A stretch of DNA of 64,000 nt from JAVMKJ01 sp031732855 (GTDB lineage Bacteria > Pseudomonadota > Gammaproteobacteria > Competibacterales > Competibacteraceae), in NCBI GenBank assembly GCA_031732855.1, contig JAVMKJ010000109.1, positions 1-64,000 on the forward strand, read 5' to 3'. Made by a program: the position numbers and the translations under genes. The notes beneath the pieces are model-generated. The model was not told the origin of the DNA and did not search any database. It saw only the letters and a program-made list of their open reading frames with translations. Shown here in pieces: positions 8,477 through 17,215 of the stretch. Every line of letters begins with the position of its first letter. Positions within the stretch are counted from its first letter, which is position 1.

Positions 8477-11206
8477 TCATGCTGATTCGCGGTACCGATC
8501 CACCCGCAATCCCATATCCGCCTCGTCGACCCAAACCGGGGCGCGACGCCCCATGACGCGCTCCGCCTGATCTCCAGACAGCGGCCGCCCCAACAAATAG
8601 CCTTGGAACGCATCGCAGCCGAGACCGTACAGATAATTGAGTTGCTCCCGCGTTTCCACTCCTTCCGCGACGACCTTGAGATCGAGGGTATGAGCCAGCG
8701 CGACCACGGCGCTGCAAATCACGGCATCATTCTGATCGGTCGCGATATTGTTGACGAAGGAGCGATCCAGTTTCAGGCACTGGACCGGCAACAGTTTCAG
8801 ATAGCCGAGCGAGGAAAAGCCGGTGCCGAAGTCGTCGAGGGCCAGATGAACGCCCATCGCCCGTAACCGTTTCAATATCGTAATAGCGGTCTGCGGATTC
8901 TCCATCGCCACGCTCTCGGTCAATTCCAGCTCCAGGTCGCCCGGATCGAGATTAGCGCCGGCCAGTATTCTCGCCAACCGTTCGGGAAATCGCTCGTCGC
9001 GCAACTGATGGATCGATACATTGACCGCAACGCGGGCAGCGTTCGCTCCGGATTCGCGCCACCGACGCAACTGGCGTAGCGCCTGACGCAATACCCAGTC
9101 GCCCAGATCGGCCATCATGCCGATTTCCTCGGCGACGGGAATAAATCGGGCCGGCGGCATCAGACCTTCCACCGGATGAATCCAGCGCAACAGCGCCTCG
9201 GCGACGAAGGCGCGACCGCTCGCGGCATCGAACTGGGGCTGGAAATGCAGGACGAATTGCTCCGCGCCCAGCGCCTGCCGGAGATGATTTTCCAACAGCA
9301 GGCGTTCCCGGACCGATTCGTTCATGCGGGCGGTGAAAAACTGGTAGTTGTTACGACCGCTCGCCTTGGCATGGTACATGGCCGCGTCGGCGTTTTTCAT
9401 CAGGACATCCGCCGTGTCGCCATCGCTGGGAAACAGCGCGATCCCGATGCTGGGGGTGGAATGGAGTTCGTGGCCCTCGACCTGATAGGTTTGGCCGAGA
9501 ATATCCTGAATCCTTTCGGTCGCGTAGGCGACATAACCGGCATTCTCCACCCCCACGAGCACGACGACGAATTCATCCCCGCCGAGGCGAGCCACGACAT
9601 CGCTTTGCCGCACGACGCCCTCCAGCCGACGGGCGATCTCGACCAGCAACCCATCGCCGAAGCGATGGCCGAGAGTGTCGTTGATGATCTTGAAACGGTC
9701 CATGTCGATAAAGAGCACGGCCACGCCGATTTTGTCGCGGAGTGCCCAACTCAGCGCCTGTTCGAGCCGCGTCTTCAGGTGCAGGCGATTCGGCAGTCCG
9801 GTCAGAGGGTCGTGGTAGGCAATCTGACGAATGCGTTCCTCCGTCTCCTGCTGCAAGCGCAAGCGGGTTTCGCTGGCGTGCAGCGCCGCGTCGCGCTCGG
9901 CGATGGCTTTCTGGAAGCTGGCCAGCGCCCGCGCCATCGCCGCCACTTCATCGTCGCCGCGCAACAATACCGGATCGAGGTATTGCCTGCCCAGGGCGTC
10001 CGGCTGATCGACCACCTGTCGCGAGGCCACGAGCATCGCATGGGTGATTGTTTTGATGGGGTCCAGCACGGTCCGGCGAACGAACCGGTAAACGCCGAAG
10101 AGAGCCAGCAAAATCGTCAGCGCCGCCGCCGCCAGCAGCACAACCTGCGCATCGCCGACCTGCCTGGCTGAAAGCGAAACCCGCTCCCCTGCCTGAGCCA
10201 CCAGACTGTCGACCAGCGACGATGCCATCTCGACGGTCGCCATCAACAGCAACCGGATTTGTTCGACCTGTCGAGTCACTTCCCCGTTGCGGCGCAATTC
10301 ATTCTGGCGCGAGGCGCCCAAGGCGTTCTCACCGCTCATCGTGGTTTCGTACCCGGTCGTAGCCGCCGCCAGGGCGACCGTCGCTTCCCCCGGCGGCAGC
10401 AACCGATACAGAGACAGGCGTTTGATCACCACTTCAGCATCGGCCTGGTGGCGAGCCAAGCGCTCCAAATCGATTTCAACCAGGATTTGCTTGGCGATTT
10501 CCAGCAGTTCGCGGCTGTCGGTTAGGATGTCCTGTACCGTAGCCAACCAGCCCAGATCCTTGTCCAGCAGTTGATCGAGACGCTGCCGCAATTGGTCGGG
10601 CGCTGCCTCGGCCACGTCGACGGCAAGCGTGCGCGCCACCCGCGCCCGCAACCGCGCCTCCGCCTCGGTGGCGGCGGCAAAATGGCGGGCATGCGCCGTC
10701 TCCACCTGCTTCCAGCCGGCTTCGCGGCCGGCGGTGGCGGCGGCGCGCGTCAGAACCAATGCATCCAGTTGACGGACGCCGTGTTCGATCATTTCCAGTT
10801 TAAACAACAGGCTGGCCATTTGCTCGCGCTGGAACGGCGCGATGCTGTTCCGGGCTTCAAGGGCGGTGGTATCCTCGCGCAGCTCCCGAACCAGCCGATC
10901 CAGCGCCCGCCGGGCATCGTTACCCCCGTTCTCCCGAGCGGCGGAAGCCAGCGCCGGCAGATAAAGCAGCATTTCCTCGGCACGGGTCTGGAGGTGACGG
11001 GCCAGCACAACATCGGTAAGGTAAACTGAAGCCAGTTCGTGTGTTTGCCGTTGCAGGCGCGCCAGGGAAGAATAGGCGTAGCCGGTTAGCGCCACGGTGA
11101 TCGTCAGCAGAACCGCCACCACGGCGGCGATGCGGAAGCGGATGGTGGAGGGCGGCTTGGCAACGCGAGGGGGCGATTCGTCCACGGGAGTCCTGTCGTC
11201 GGTCAC
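8477..11206 (-). CDS. Membrane sensor diguanylate cyclase/phosphodiesterase (HAMP-GGDEF-EAL)
   Basis: A 909-residue inner-membrane c-di-GMP enzyme with a GTG start. Layout: membrane helix at about 23-46, a periplasmic helical sensor region of some 300 residues, second helix near 350-375, HAMP, a short coiled coil, GGDEF (about 470-640) and EAL (about 655-900). The cyclase site is intact (RLGGDEF) and has an RxxD inhibitory site (RQSD) five residues before GGDEF. The phosphodiesterase residues also look intact: EALLRW, LELTES, DDFGTG, VVAEGVE. Both activities may therefore exist. It lies 36 bp downstream of a TRAP-type periplasmic binding protein, which probably presents a ligand to the periplasmic domain. 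Confidence 0.93.
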   Translation of the reverse strand: MTDDRTPVDESPPRVAKPPSTIRFRIAAVVAVLLTITVALTGYAYSSLARLQRQTHELASVYLTDVVLARHLQTRAEEMLLYLPALASAARENGGNDARRALDRLVRELREDTTALEARNSIAPFQREQMASLLFKLEMIEHGVRQLDALVLTRAAATAGREAGWKQVETAHARHFAAATEAEARLRARVARTLAVDVAEAAPDQLRQRLDQLLDKDLGWLATVQDILTDSRELLEIAKQILVEIDLERLARHQADAEVVIKRLSLYRLLPPGEATVALAAATTGYETTMSGENALGASRQNELRRNGEVTRQVEQIRLLLMATVEMASSLVDSLVAQAGERVSLSARQVGDAQVVLLAAAALTILLALFGVYRFVRRTVLDPIKTITHAMLVASRQVVDQPDALGRQYLDPVLLRGDDEVAAMARALASFQKAIAERDAALHASETRLRLQQETEERIRQIAYHDPLTGLPNRLHLKTRLEQALSWALRDKIGVAVLFIDMDRFKIINDTLGHRFGDGLLVEIARRLEGVVRQSDVVARLGGDEFVVVLVGVENAGYVAYATERIQDILGQTYQVEGHELHSTPSIGIALFPSDGDTADVLMKNADAAMYHAKASGRNNYQFFTARMNESVRERLLLENHLRQALGAEQFVLHFQPQFDAASGRAFVAEALLRWIHPVEGLMPPARFIPVAEEIGMMADLGDWVLRQALRQLRRWRESGANAARVAVNVSIHQLRDERFPERLARILAGANLDPGDLELELTESVAMENPQTAITILKRLRAMGVHLALDDFGTGFSSLGYLKLLPVQCLKLDRSFVNNIATDQNDAVICSAVVALAHTLDLKVVAEGVETREQLNYLYGLGCDAFQGYLLGRPLSGDQAERVMGRRAPVWVDEADMGLRVDRYRESA

Positions 11207-11242
11207 GAACTCAATTCGGCGGGCGGCAGTCCGTTTCCGCCT

Positions 11243-12223
11243 TCAGCGCAAGGCTTGAATACGATCGTACAGCGCGCCGCCCCAGGGAAAATAGTCGCTG
11301 TGGTGGAAGGGCTGCAATGCAGCGGCCAGCGCGACGCGATCGACCTCATTAAAAGTGGCGCCCTGATCGCGCAAGGTTTGCCGCAGTTCCAGTTCTTCCT
11401 GGCGCACGCTCTGGGTCACCCGCCGCGCTGCTTCGCCGAAAATGCGCGCCAGGATCACCTGGTCCGGCGCGGACAAGGCGTTCCAGCGCTTCGCGTCCAT
11501 GACAATCAACTGGGCGTCCATGATATGACCGGTCAAATTGATCACCGGCGAAACCTCGTAAAAGCGCATCGCCCGAATCGCCGGCAGCGGATTTTCCTGG
11601 GCGTCGACGATCTTCGCCTTCAGCGCCTGGTAGGTTTCCTTGAACGGAATCGGAACCGGCCGTGCTTCCAGGGCGCGGAACGTGAGAATCATGGTCGGGA
11701 TGTTCGGCACGCGGATGACCAGTCCCTTGAAATCCTCCAATGAATGCAGCGGAGAATTCGTCGTGACATGGCGCTCTCCGTAGTAGGCCAAGCCGAACGT
11801 CTTGAGTCCGGTTTTCTGTTCCATGTCCGCCACCAAATCCTGGAACAGCGGGCTGTCGCGGAAGGCCAGCCAGTGCTCGAAATCGCGGAAAACATAGGGT
11901 CCCGCGCCGATAGCCAGCGGCGGATAGAGATTCAGAAGATGTCCGAAGCTCAGATAGGCCATGTTGGCCGTGCCGTTCTTGAAACCCTCGACCACCTCGG
12001 CATCGGTCTTGCCGATCTGCCCGCGCGGAAAAACCTGCAATTGGTAACGCCCTCCCGTCTGACTCTCGATCTGGTTCGCCGCCCACAGGATTCCCTGGTG
12101 GTGGGCGGTCGAATCATCGAGAATGTGGCCGAAAACGAGTGTTTCGGCATGACTCAGCAACGCGACGGCACACCCCAGCACGGCGATTATGTGTTGAAAC
12201 AGAGGGAGCGGTGATTTTCGCAT
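11243..12223 (-). CDS. TRAP-type periplasmic solute-binding protein (DctP family)
   Basis: A 326-residue secreted binding protein with a signal peptide (hydrophobic stretch ending SHA-ET near residue 27). It follows the DctP fold: an N-terminal LVFGHILDDSTAHHQG segment, PRGQIGKTDAEVVEGFKNG, and the GLVIRVPN segment whose Arg binds the ligand carboxylate in the family. The ligand is likely an organic acid. No TRAP membrane subunits (DctQ/DctM) are nearby. The next gene on the strand, 36 bp downstream, is a GGDEF-EAL protein with a large periplasmic domain, so this protein may work as the sensory subunit of a c-di-GMP receptor and not in transport. That role is inference. Confidence 0.9.
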   Translation of the reverse strand: MRKSPLPLFQHIIAVLGCAVALLSHAETLVFGHILDDSTAHHQGILWAANQIESQTGGRYQLQVFPRGQIGKTDAEVVEGFKNGTANMAYLSFGHLLNLYPPLAIGAGPYVFRDFEHWLAFRDSPLFQDLVADMEQKTGLKTFGLAYYGERHVTTNSPLHSLEDFKGLVIRVPNIPTMILTFRALEARPVPIPFKETYQALKAKIVDAQENPLPAIRAMRFYEVSPVINLTGHIMDAQLIVMDAKRWNALSAPDQVILARIFGEAARRVTQSVRQEELELRQTLRDQGATFNEVDRVALAAALQPFHHSDYFPWGGALYDRIQALR

Positions 12224-12384
12224 AATTGCACCATTTTGGTATGGGTTTTCAATTCAGAATCTTCGCTTTCCGGCGTTCCCGCGTCGGTGGGAATCCGGCA
12301 ATCCATAAAAAAGACCGGATACCCTTACGGCCATGACGACCGATCACCCAAAACTGGCTTCAAACATCCGGCCGCATCCCGACT

Positions 12385-15300
12385 TCACACAACTGCCAGC
12401 GCCGCCACGGCCAGAACTTGCGGCGGCGGCCGATCGGCCACGCGGAGTCCAGCAACCAGGATGCTCGCCTTGTCGCGGGCGACGGATTTCTTCCTGGCCG
12501 CCGCCAGTCGTTCCAGTTCGCGCCGAGCGTTTGGATCGTGCACGGTCCGCCGCGTTTCCTCCAGAATGCCGGCGAGCCGGTCCAGCACCAGGGACAGCTT
12601 GCGGGGCGAGAACTCCGTCACGCCGCCGCCGATGACCTGCTCCAGCGCCAATAACACCGTCGCCCGCCCCGCCTCCCCGGTCGCGCCCAGCGACGCCAGT
12701 GCCTGATCCAGTTGCGCGAAGCCCTGTTCCGTGATCCTGATTTGACCGGCCAGCGTTCCGGCGACATCGGCGGGCGTGACGCGGCCATCGCGCAGCCCCT
12801 GCGCGAGCAGATCGACGCACCCTTCCCGCTGCGGGGTTTGAATCGCGAGCAAGCCGCGCGCCAGCCGATCCAGATGCGGGCGGATATCCACTTGCGGCAG
12901 CCTGCCCTGCGCCATCAGGCTCAGGGTCACGTCGCGGTAGAAATCCTCCTTGCGGCCCTGGCGGCACAGCCCGGCCTCGAACAGGCGTTGCGCCAGCGGC
13001 GGAAACCGGAAGACCTGATCCGCGACCAGGTCGGGCGTCGCGAAATAGCGGGTATCGGCGAGCAGATACGGCCACAGGAATGGGTAGGACGTATCCTGAC
13101 CCAGATAGGATGGAAACGAGGAGTACAGTTGCCCGACCAGCGCGTCGGTCACGGGCTGGGGCGCGAACAACAACTCCGTCAGCAGGGTGGCTTTCAGTTG
13201 CGATTCCTGAAACATCCGGCTGAACCAGCCCCGCGCCGAGGACAACCGCTCCAGCAGTCGGGGCGCGCGGCCGGCAATGCCCGCATCGCTCAAACCGAAC
13301 CGGCAGCGCAGCGCGGCGACAAACAGCCGAAACGCGACGTTCTCGGCGGCATCGGGATCATGGTGGAAGACTTTGACGCGCAAGGTATCCACCAGACCGC
13401 CATCCGTAAAGCCGCTCGACAGGGCATGGAACAGCGGCTCGGTCGGCGGGTGTTTGTCGCAGCGCTGCAACCACCTTTCGAGCGCGGCTTCCGCTTCGGC
13501 GGTGGGCGCCAGGGCCAGAACCAGGGCATCGGCGAACGTCGCATCGAGCTTGGCGATCCCCGAAATCAGCCGATTCCAGGCTTCGGCCCGCTGCTCCGGC
13601 AGCGCCGGCAAGCGATACAGCGCCGCGCCGAGTTCGTCGGCATCGAGCAAACGCGGCGGGAGCGCGTTGAAGCGGTCGGCGAACACCGCCGGCGTCAACC
13701 AGCCCGCCGCGTGGGTCGGGAGAGACAGCAAGGTCTTGTGGCCGGCGGCGATCAGGGCTGCCACATGCTCTAATCGTCGCCGCTGGGCCGGTTTGAACTG
13801 GCTGTCGAGCAACTGCCCGCCCCGGCTGTTTTTCGGAAAAGTCGGCAACGCCTCGCCGCGCCAAGCCCGGACCAAAAACAGCGCCGGCAGTTCTCCGCCC
13901 CGACCCCACCACGCGGACCCTTCCAGCGATCCTTGCTGCCATTCGCCCAATTGATCCAGCACCGGCGCCAGGATGGCGCTGACCCGCTCGGAACGGGCCG
14001 AACCGGCGAAGCGCAGCAGACCCGCGAAGATGCGCTCGTAGTCGGCTTGGGTGAACACGCGATTCCGCGTCCGCGCGATGTCCAGCGCCAAGGCTTCCGC
14101 CGTCTCGTGCAACGCGAAATCGGGCGGCGACAGCGCGGACGAATGGTCGGGAACGGTCGCCGCCAGCTCGCTGCATTGGCCGGTCGCAAGATAATGTTCC
14201 AGAAACGCCAGCCGGCGGTGCGACGGCGAGTCGGCGGGATCGGTTTCCGCCCGTTGCCGGATCGCGTCCACCGCCGCCAACAGGTCGGAATGTCGATCAG
14301 GGCTTTCTTCATCGACACCGTCCGATGGAACTGCGGGACGTTCGGCGAGCAAGTGGGCGATGGGCGTCAGTTCGACGGGAGGCAGCAGCGCCGCCGCGCT
14401 TTGCAATTGCGTCAGCGTAGCCTCGTCGAACCGTTGCGGCTGGATTGCCCCGAGCCAGCGCAGCAGATCGGCGCGCAGCGCGACATGAGGGCTGCTCAGG
14501 CCGTTCGCGACCGCGTTCAAGATAGATGCGGTCAGTTCGGGCTTGGCCTTGAACTGTTTTTTGAGCAGGCGCAGGGCCGATTTGGCGAGCGTCTGCATCG
14601 GGTTTTGCAACGCATATCCCAGTACTCCAACCAGTTCCGTTTGATCGGCTTCCTCCAGAAAATGCCGTTCCACGATGCCGAACGCCAGCTTGCCGGCCGC
14701 CGGCGCGGGGGCGTTGAGCATCGTGATGAATTCCCCGGCATGAAGCCGGATTTCGGCGTCGGTCGGCGCCAGGCGGCCGAACAGGTCGATCCAGCATTTG
14801 GCGACGTGGGGACGCAGAGGACTTTGCAGTTTTTGCAAGATCAGCGCCAGAAAATCGGCGCGCGGCAGGTTGCCCTCGGCGATCCGGCGGATCAGCGTAT
14901 CGACCACTCTCGCGTCCAGCAACGGCTCGAAAAAACCTTCCTGCGCGGGCGGTTCATAATCCAGCCCGGCCAGAATCATGGCGGAGTCGAAGCCTTTCAG
15001 GGCGTGGCTGAAAAAACCGTCGCGACGCATGGCCATGCCGAGCCAAGGCGCCAGCGCGTCCTCCCATTCGGGATGCTGCTGGCGCGCTTCCAACATCAAT
15101 CGTGCCACGCCCCGATCGCCGCCGGTGAACCGCGCCCGACTCAACACCTGCTCGAACACCCGCGCTACAGCGTCGCCGATCCACGGTTCCGGCCGATCCA
15201 GCAACACCCGCCCCACATACAGAACGAACTTCTGCGTCCGCACCGGTTGCCGGGAACTGGCCTTGAACGCGCCCGCCACGCCACCTTTGCCCGCCAGCCC

Positions 15301-15663
15301 CGCCATCAGCAGATTCAAGCGGCTGTAGAAGGACATCAAGGCGCCATAAGCGCGCTGTTGAAACAGGCCACCCTGCAACGCCTGCGGATTGTTGAGCGCC
15401 CCCGGCGCGGCCAACGTGGTCGCTCGATCGCGCAGAAATTCAACCGGGTCTTCCCGGATGGCTCGATACAGGTCGGCAAGCTTGGCGGGCCGCGCATCCT
15501 GCTCGAAACGGCAGGCGCGGTTCAACACCTTGAACAACTCGCCGAATTGCTCGAACAGCACCTTGCGCTGCTCGGCGGTCAGCGGTCGCAGCAGGTCGCG
15601 CAGTCGGTCGTCGTCGCCCTCGAACAGTTCGCGCAGCAGGGTTTGAAACCGCTCGTCGCTCAC
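12385..15663 (-). CDS. Large uncharacterised helical-repeat protein paired with SWIM protein
   Basis: A 1092-residue protein with no signal peptide or membrane segment. The composition, rich in Leu, Ala and Arg with many amphipathic helices, suggests an all-alpha HEAT- or TPR-like solenoid. I see no catalytic motif. Its start overlaps the stop of the upstream SWIM zinc-finger gene by 4 bp (ATGA), so the two are translationally coupled. Large proteins of DUF6493/DUF5691-like type are known partners of SWIM proteins in bacteria, and this may belong there, but I could not confirm the family. The ATG at 15663 gives MSDERFQTLLREL. Nothing recognisable lies in the 161 bp between its end and the upstream TRAP binding-protein gene. 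Confidence 0.8.
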   Translation of the reverse strand: MSDERFQTLLRELFEGDDDRLRDLLRPLTAEQRKVLFEQFGELFKVLNRACRFEQDARPAKLADLYRAIREDPVEFLRDRATTLAAPGALNNPQALQGGLFQQRAYGALMSFYSRLNLLMAGLAGKGGVAGAFKASSRQPVRTQKFVLYVGRVLLDRPEPWIGDAVARVFEQVLSRARFTGGDRGVARLMLEARQQHPEWEDALAPWLGMAMRRDGFFSHALKGFDSAMILAGLDYEPPAQEGFFEPLLDARVVDTLIRRIAEGNLPRADFLALILQKLQSPLRPHVAKCWIDLFGRLAPTDAEIRLHAGEFITMLNAPAPAAGKLAFGIVERHFLEEADQTELVGVLGYALQNPMQTLAKSALRLLKKQFKAKPELTASILNAVANGLSSPHVALRADLLRWLGAIQPQRFDEATLTQLQSAAALLPPVELTPIAHLLAERPAVPSDGVDEESPDRHSDLLAAVDAIRQRAETDPADSPSHRRLAFLEHYLATGQCSELAATVPDHSSALSPPDFALHETAEALALDIARTRNRVFTQADYERIFAGLLRFAGSARSERVSAILAPVLDQLGEWQQGSLEGSAWWGRGGELPALFLVRAWRGEALPTFPKNSRGGQLLDSQFKPAQRRRLEHVAALIAAGHKTLLSLPTHAAGWLTPAVFADRFNALPPRLLDADELGAALYRLPALPEQRAEAWNRLISGIAKLDATFADALVLALAPTAEAEAALERWLQRCDKHPPTEPLFHALSSGFTDGGLVDTLRVKVFHHDPDAAENVAFRLFVAALRCRFGLSDAGIAGRAPRLLERLSSARGWFSRMFQESQLKATLLTELLFAPQPVTDALVGQLYSSFPSYLGQDTSYPFLWPYLLADTRYFATPDLVADQVFRFPPLAQRLFEAGLCRQGRKEDFYRDVTLSLMAQGRLPQVDIRPHLDRLARGLLAIQTPQREGCVDLLAQGLRDGRVTPADVAGTLAGQIRITEQGFAQLDQALASLGATGEAGRATVLLALEQVIGGGVTEFSPRKLSLVLDRLAGILEETRRTVHDPNARRELERLAAARKKSVARDKASILVAGLRVADRPPPQVLAVAALAVV

Positions 15664-17045
15664 GACGCCTGCTCCGCCGCCAAGCGCAGCGCCAACAGAT
15701 GCTTGCAGGGGCCGCGCCGCAGTTCGTGCCGCTGTATCCAGGGGCAGGTGCAGCGGCCCTCGCGCAAATAGCCCTGCCCGTCCACCTGCAACGCGACCTG
15801 GTAATAGCCGCTTTCGCCACGCACCCAGCCGCTGGCGATCAATTCACCGTCGCGCCGCTCGCGATGCTCGATCTCGACCGATTGTTTCGCCAATAGAGTT
15901 CGGGAACCCTGAAGCCGTCCGGGCTGACTTTTGGCGTCCACCAGAAACGGCAACTGGCGGTAAAAATAGCGGTCGCGATCCCGGTCGAAGCCCAGCAATC
16001 CCTGTTGGGCCAGCCGGTCCACGATTTCGGTGGCGCGCGGCAGTGACAAGTCCTGATGCTGGGCCAAATCGGCGATGGTGAAATGGTTGAGGCTGTGGGC
16101 GGCGACGCGGGCCAGCGCCAGATCGACCTCGTCGATGTCCGCCGCGCTCAACTGGCGCAGCGCGTCGCCGTCGCCGGAAAAGCCATGCGCCGCCGCGCCC
16201 GACAGCCCCAGCGTGAACTGGGCCGCGCCGGTGTCCGCCACCCACAGCGAAGCGCCGGTCGCTTCGGTTTGATAAACCCGCAACACCTGCAAATCGGGCA
16301 GGATGGATTGCAGCAGTCGCAATCGATGACCGTCGGCGACGGCGACGAACCCACCCTTGCCGGCGGGCTGGCGATGGAGGACCTCCGGCTTGTGGCGCTT
16401 CGGGACCAGAAACAGCACGCCCCGGGTGCTGGCGGGAATCTGGGTGAGCAACTGGCCGGCGGTCAGGCGATCCAACTCGAACAGCGGCTGGGCCTGGCGA
16501 TGCACTGCCTGCACTTGCAGGAAACCCTTGATCCAGCGCTCCGGCAATTTGACCTTGTGTTCGACCGCCTCGCCCCGTTGCGACTGGAGCTTGATCGACT
16601 GTTCGCCCATCTCGAAGTAGGCCGGCTTGCCGGGCCGCAGTTGCGCCAGATGGTTCAGAAAGGCGCCGTTGAAATCGACGTTGGTGGTGCCGTTGCGGTT
16701 GAAGGCGCCGTCCGCGAAGGCGTTCTCGGTGAGATCGGCGCGGGCGTAGACGCTGGCGCAACTGGAGAAGCATTCCAGCCGCAACAGTTGATGGCCCGAG
16801 GTGATGACCGGATCCAACAGGCGCCACAGGTCGGGCCGGTAGAAACGGGCTTCCACCGTCTGCCGCAAGCCGAGCAGCAAATTGCGGAAGATCAGCGGTT
16901 GGGCGATCTGGCCGGAGAAAATGGCGGGAAGGGCGGCGTCGGTTTGCCGGTCCTCGACCAGTTCGGTGGACGCCATGAAGACCAGCACGAGGCCGGTCTG
17001 GGCGTCGATGAGGCTGGGCTGGCGGTAGCGGGTGACGAAGTCCAT
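15660..17045 (-). CDS. SWIM zinc-finger protein
   Basis: A 461-residue protein ending in a SWIM zinc-binding motif, CxCx(12)CxH, with C432, C434, C447 and H449. SWIM domains bind DNA or proteins and occur in recombination-linked and other factors. The rest is unassigned and probably beta-rich, with a middle part that may hold a winged-helix-like segment near the C-terminal third. The ATG at 17045 was preferred because AGGACAGG lies upstream at about ribosome-site distance and MDFVTRYRQPSL begins well; the frame stays open for 50 more codons. A TATAAT sequence at 17103-17108 (minus strand) fits a promoter 58 bp upstream. It is coupled to the 1092-residue protein downstream. Confidence 0.82.
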   Translation of the reverse strand: MDFVTRYRQPSLIDAQTGLVLVFMASTELVEDRQTDAALPAIFSGQIAQPLIFRNLLLGLRQTVEARFYRPDLWRLLDPVITSGHQLLRLECFSSCASVYARADLTENAFADGAFNRNGTTNVDFNGAFLNHLAQLRPGKPAYFEMGEQSIKLQSQRGEAVEHKVKLPERWIKGFLQVQAVHRQAQPLFELDRLTAGQLLTQIPASTRGVLFLVPKRHKPEVLHRQPAGKGGFVAVADGHRLRLLQSILPDLQVLRVYQTEATGASLWVADTGAAQFTLGLSGAAAHGFSGDGDALRQLSAADIDEVDLALARVAAHSLNHFTIADLAQHQDLSLPRATEIVDRLAQQGLLGFDRDRDRYFYRQLPFLVDAKSQPGRLQGSRTLLAKQSVEIEHRERRDGELIASGWVRGESGYYQVALQVDGQGYLREGRCTCPWIQRHELRRGPCKHLLALRLAAEQAS

Positions 17046-17102
17046 GGAAGCAACCTGTCCTAATTTGTGTTGATGCCCAAGAGGTTCAAAACTAACTTTT
17101 TG

Positions 17103-17128
17103 ATTATAGAAACCTACTCGCGAGCAGG
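17103..17128 (-). promoter_or_regulatory. Probable -10 box and palindrome upstream of the SWIM gene
   Basis: On the minus strand a perfect TATAAT occupies 17108-17103. Immediately upstream, 17113-17128, is a 16-bp palindrome (CCTACTCGCGAGCAGG, one mismatched pair) in the spacer and -35 region, where a repressor could act. No good -35 hexamer is visible. The site lies in the 170-bp gap between the SWIM gene and the divergent AAA/PD-(D/E)XK gene. Confidence 0.45.
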
Positions 17129-17215
17129 CATCCGCCGGGAGAAGATTTTCGCCGAACGATCCCACCATTCGCCCGGAAGAATAAAATAAGGGCATTCCAC
17201 CTCCAGGCCCCGCCC

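Noticed and set aside
9176..10171. A 331-codon plus-strand frame within the GGDEF-EAL gene
   Set aside because: Antisense shadow; the minus-strand frame has all GGDEF and EAL motifs.
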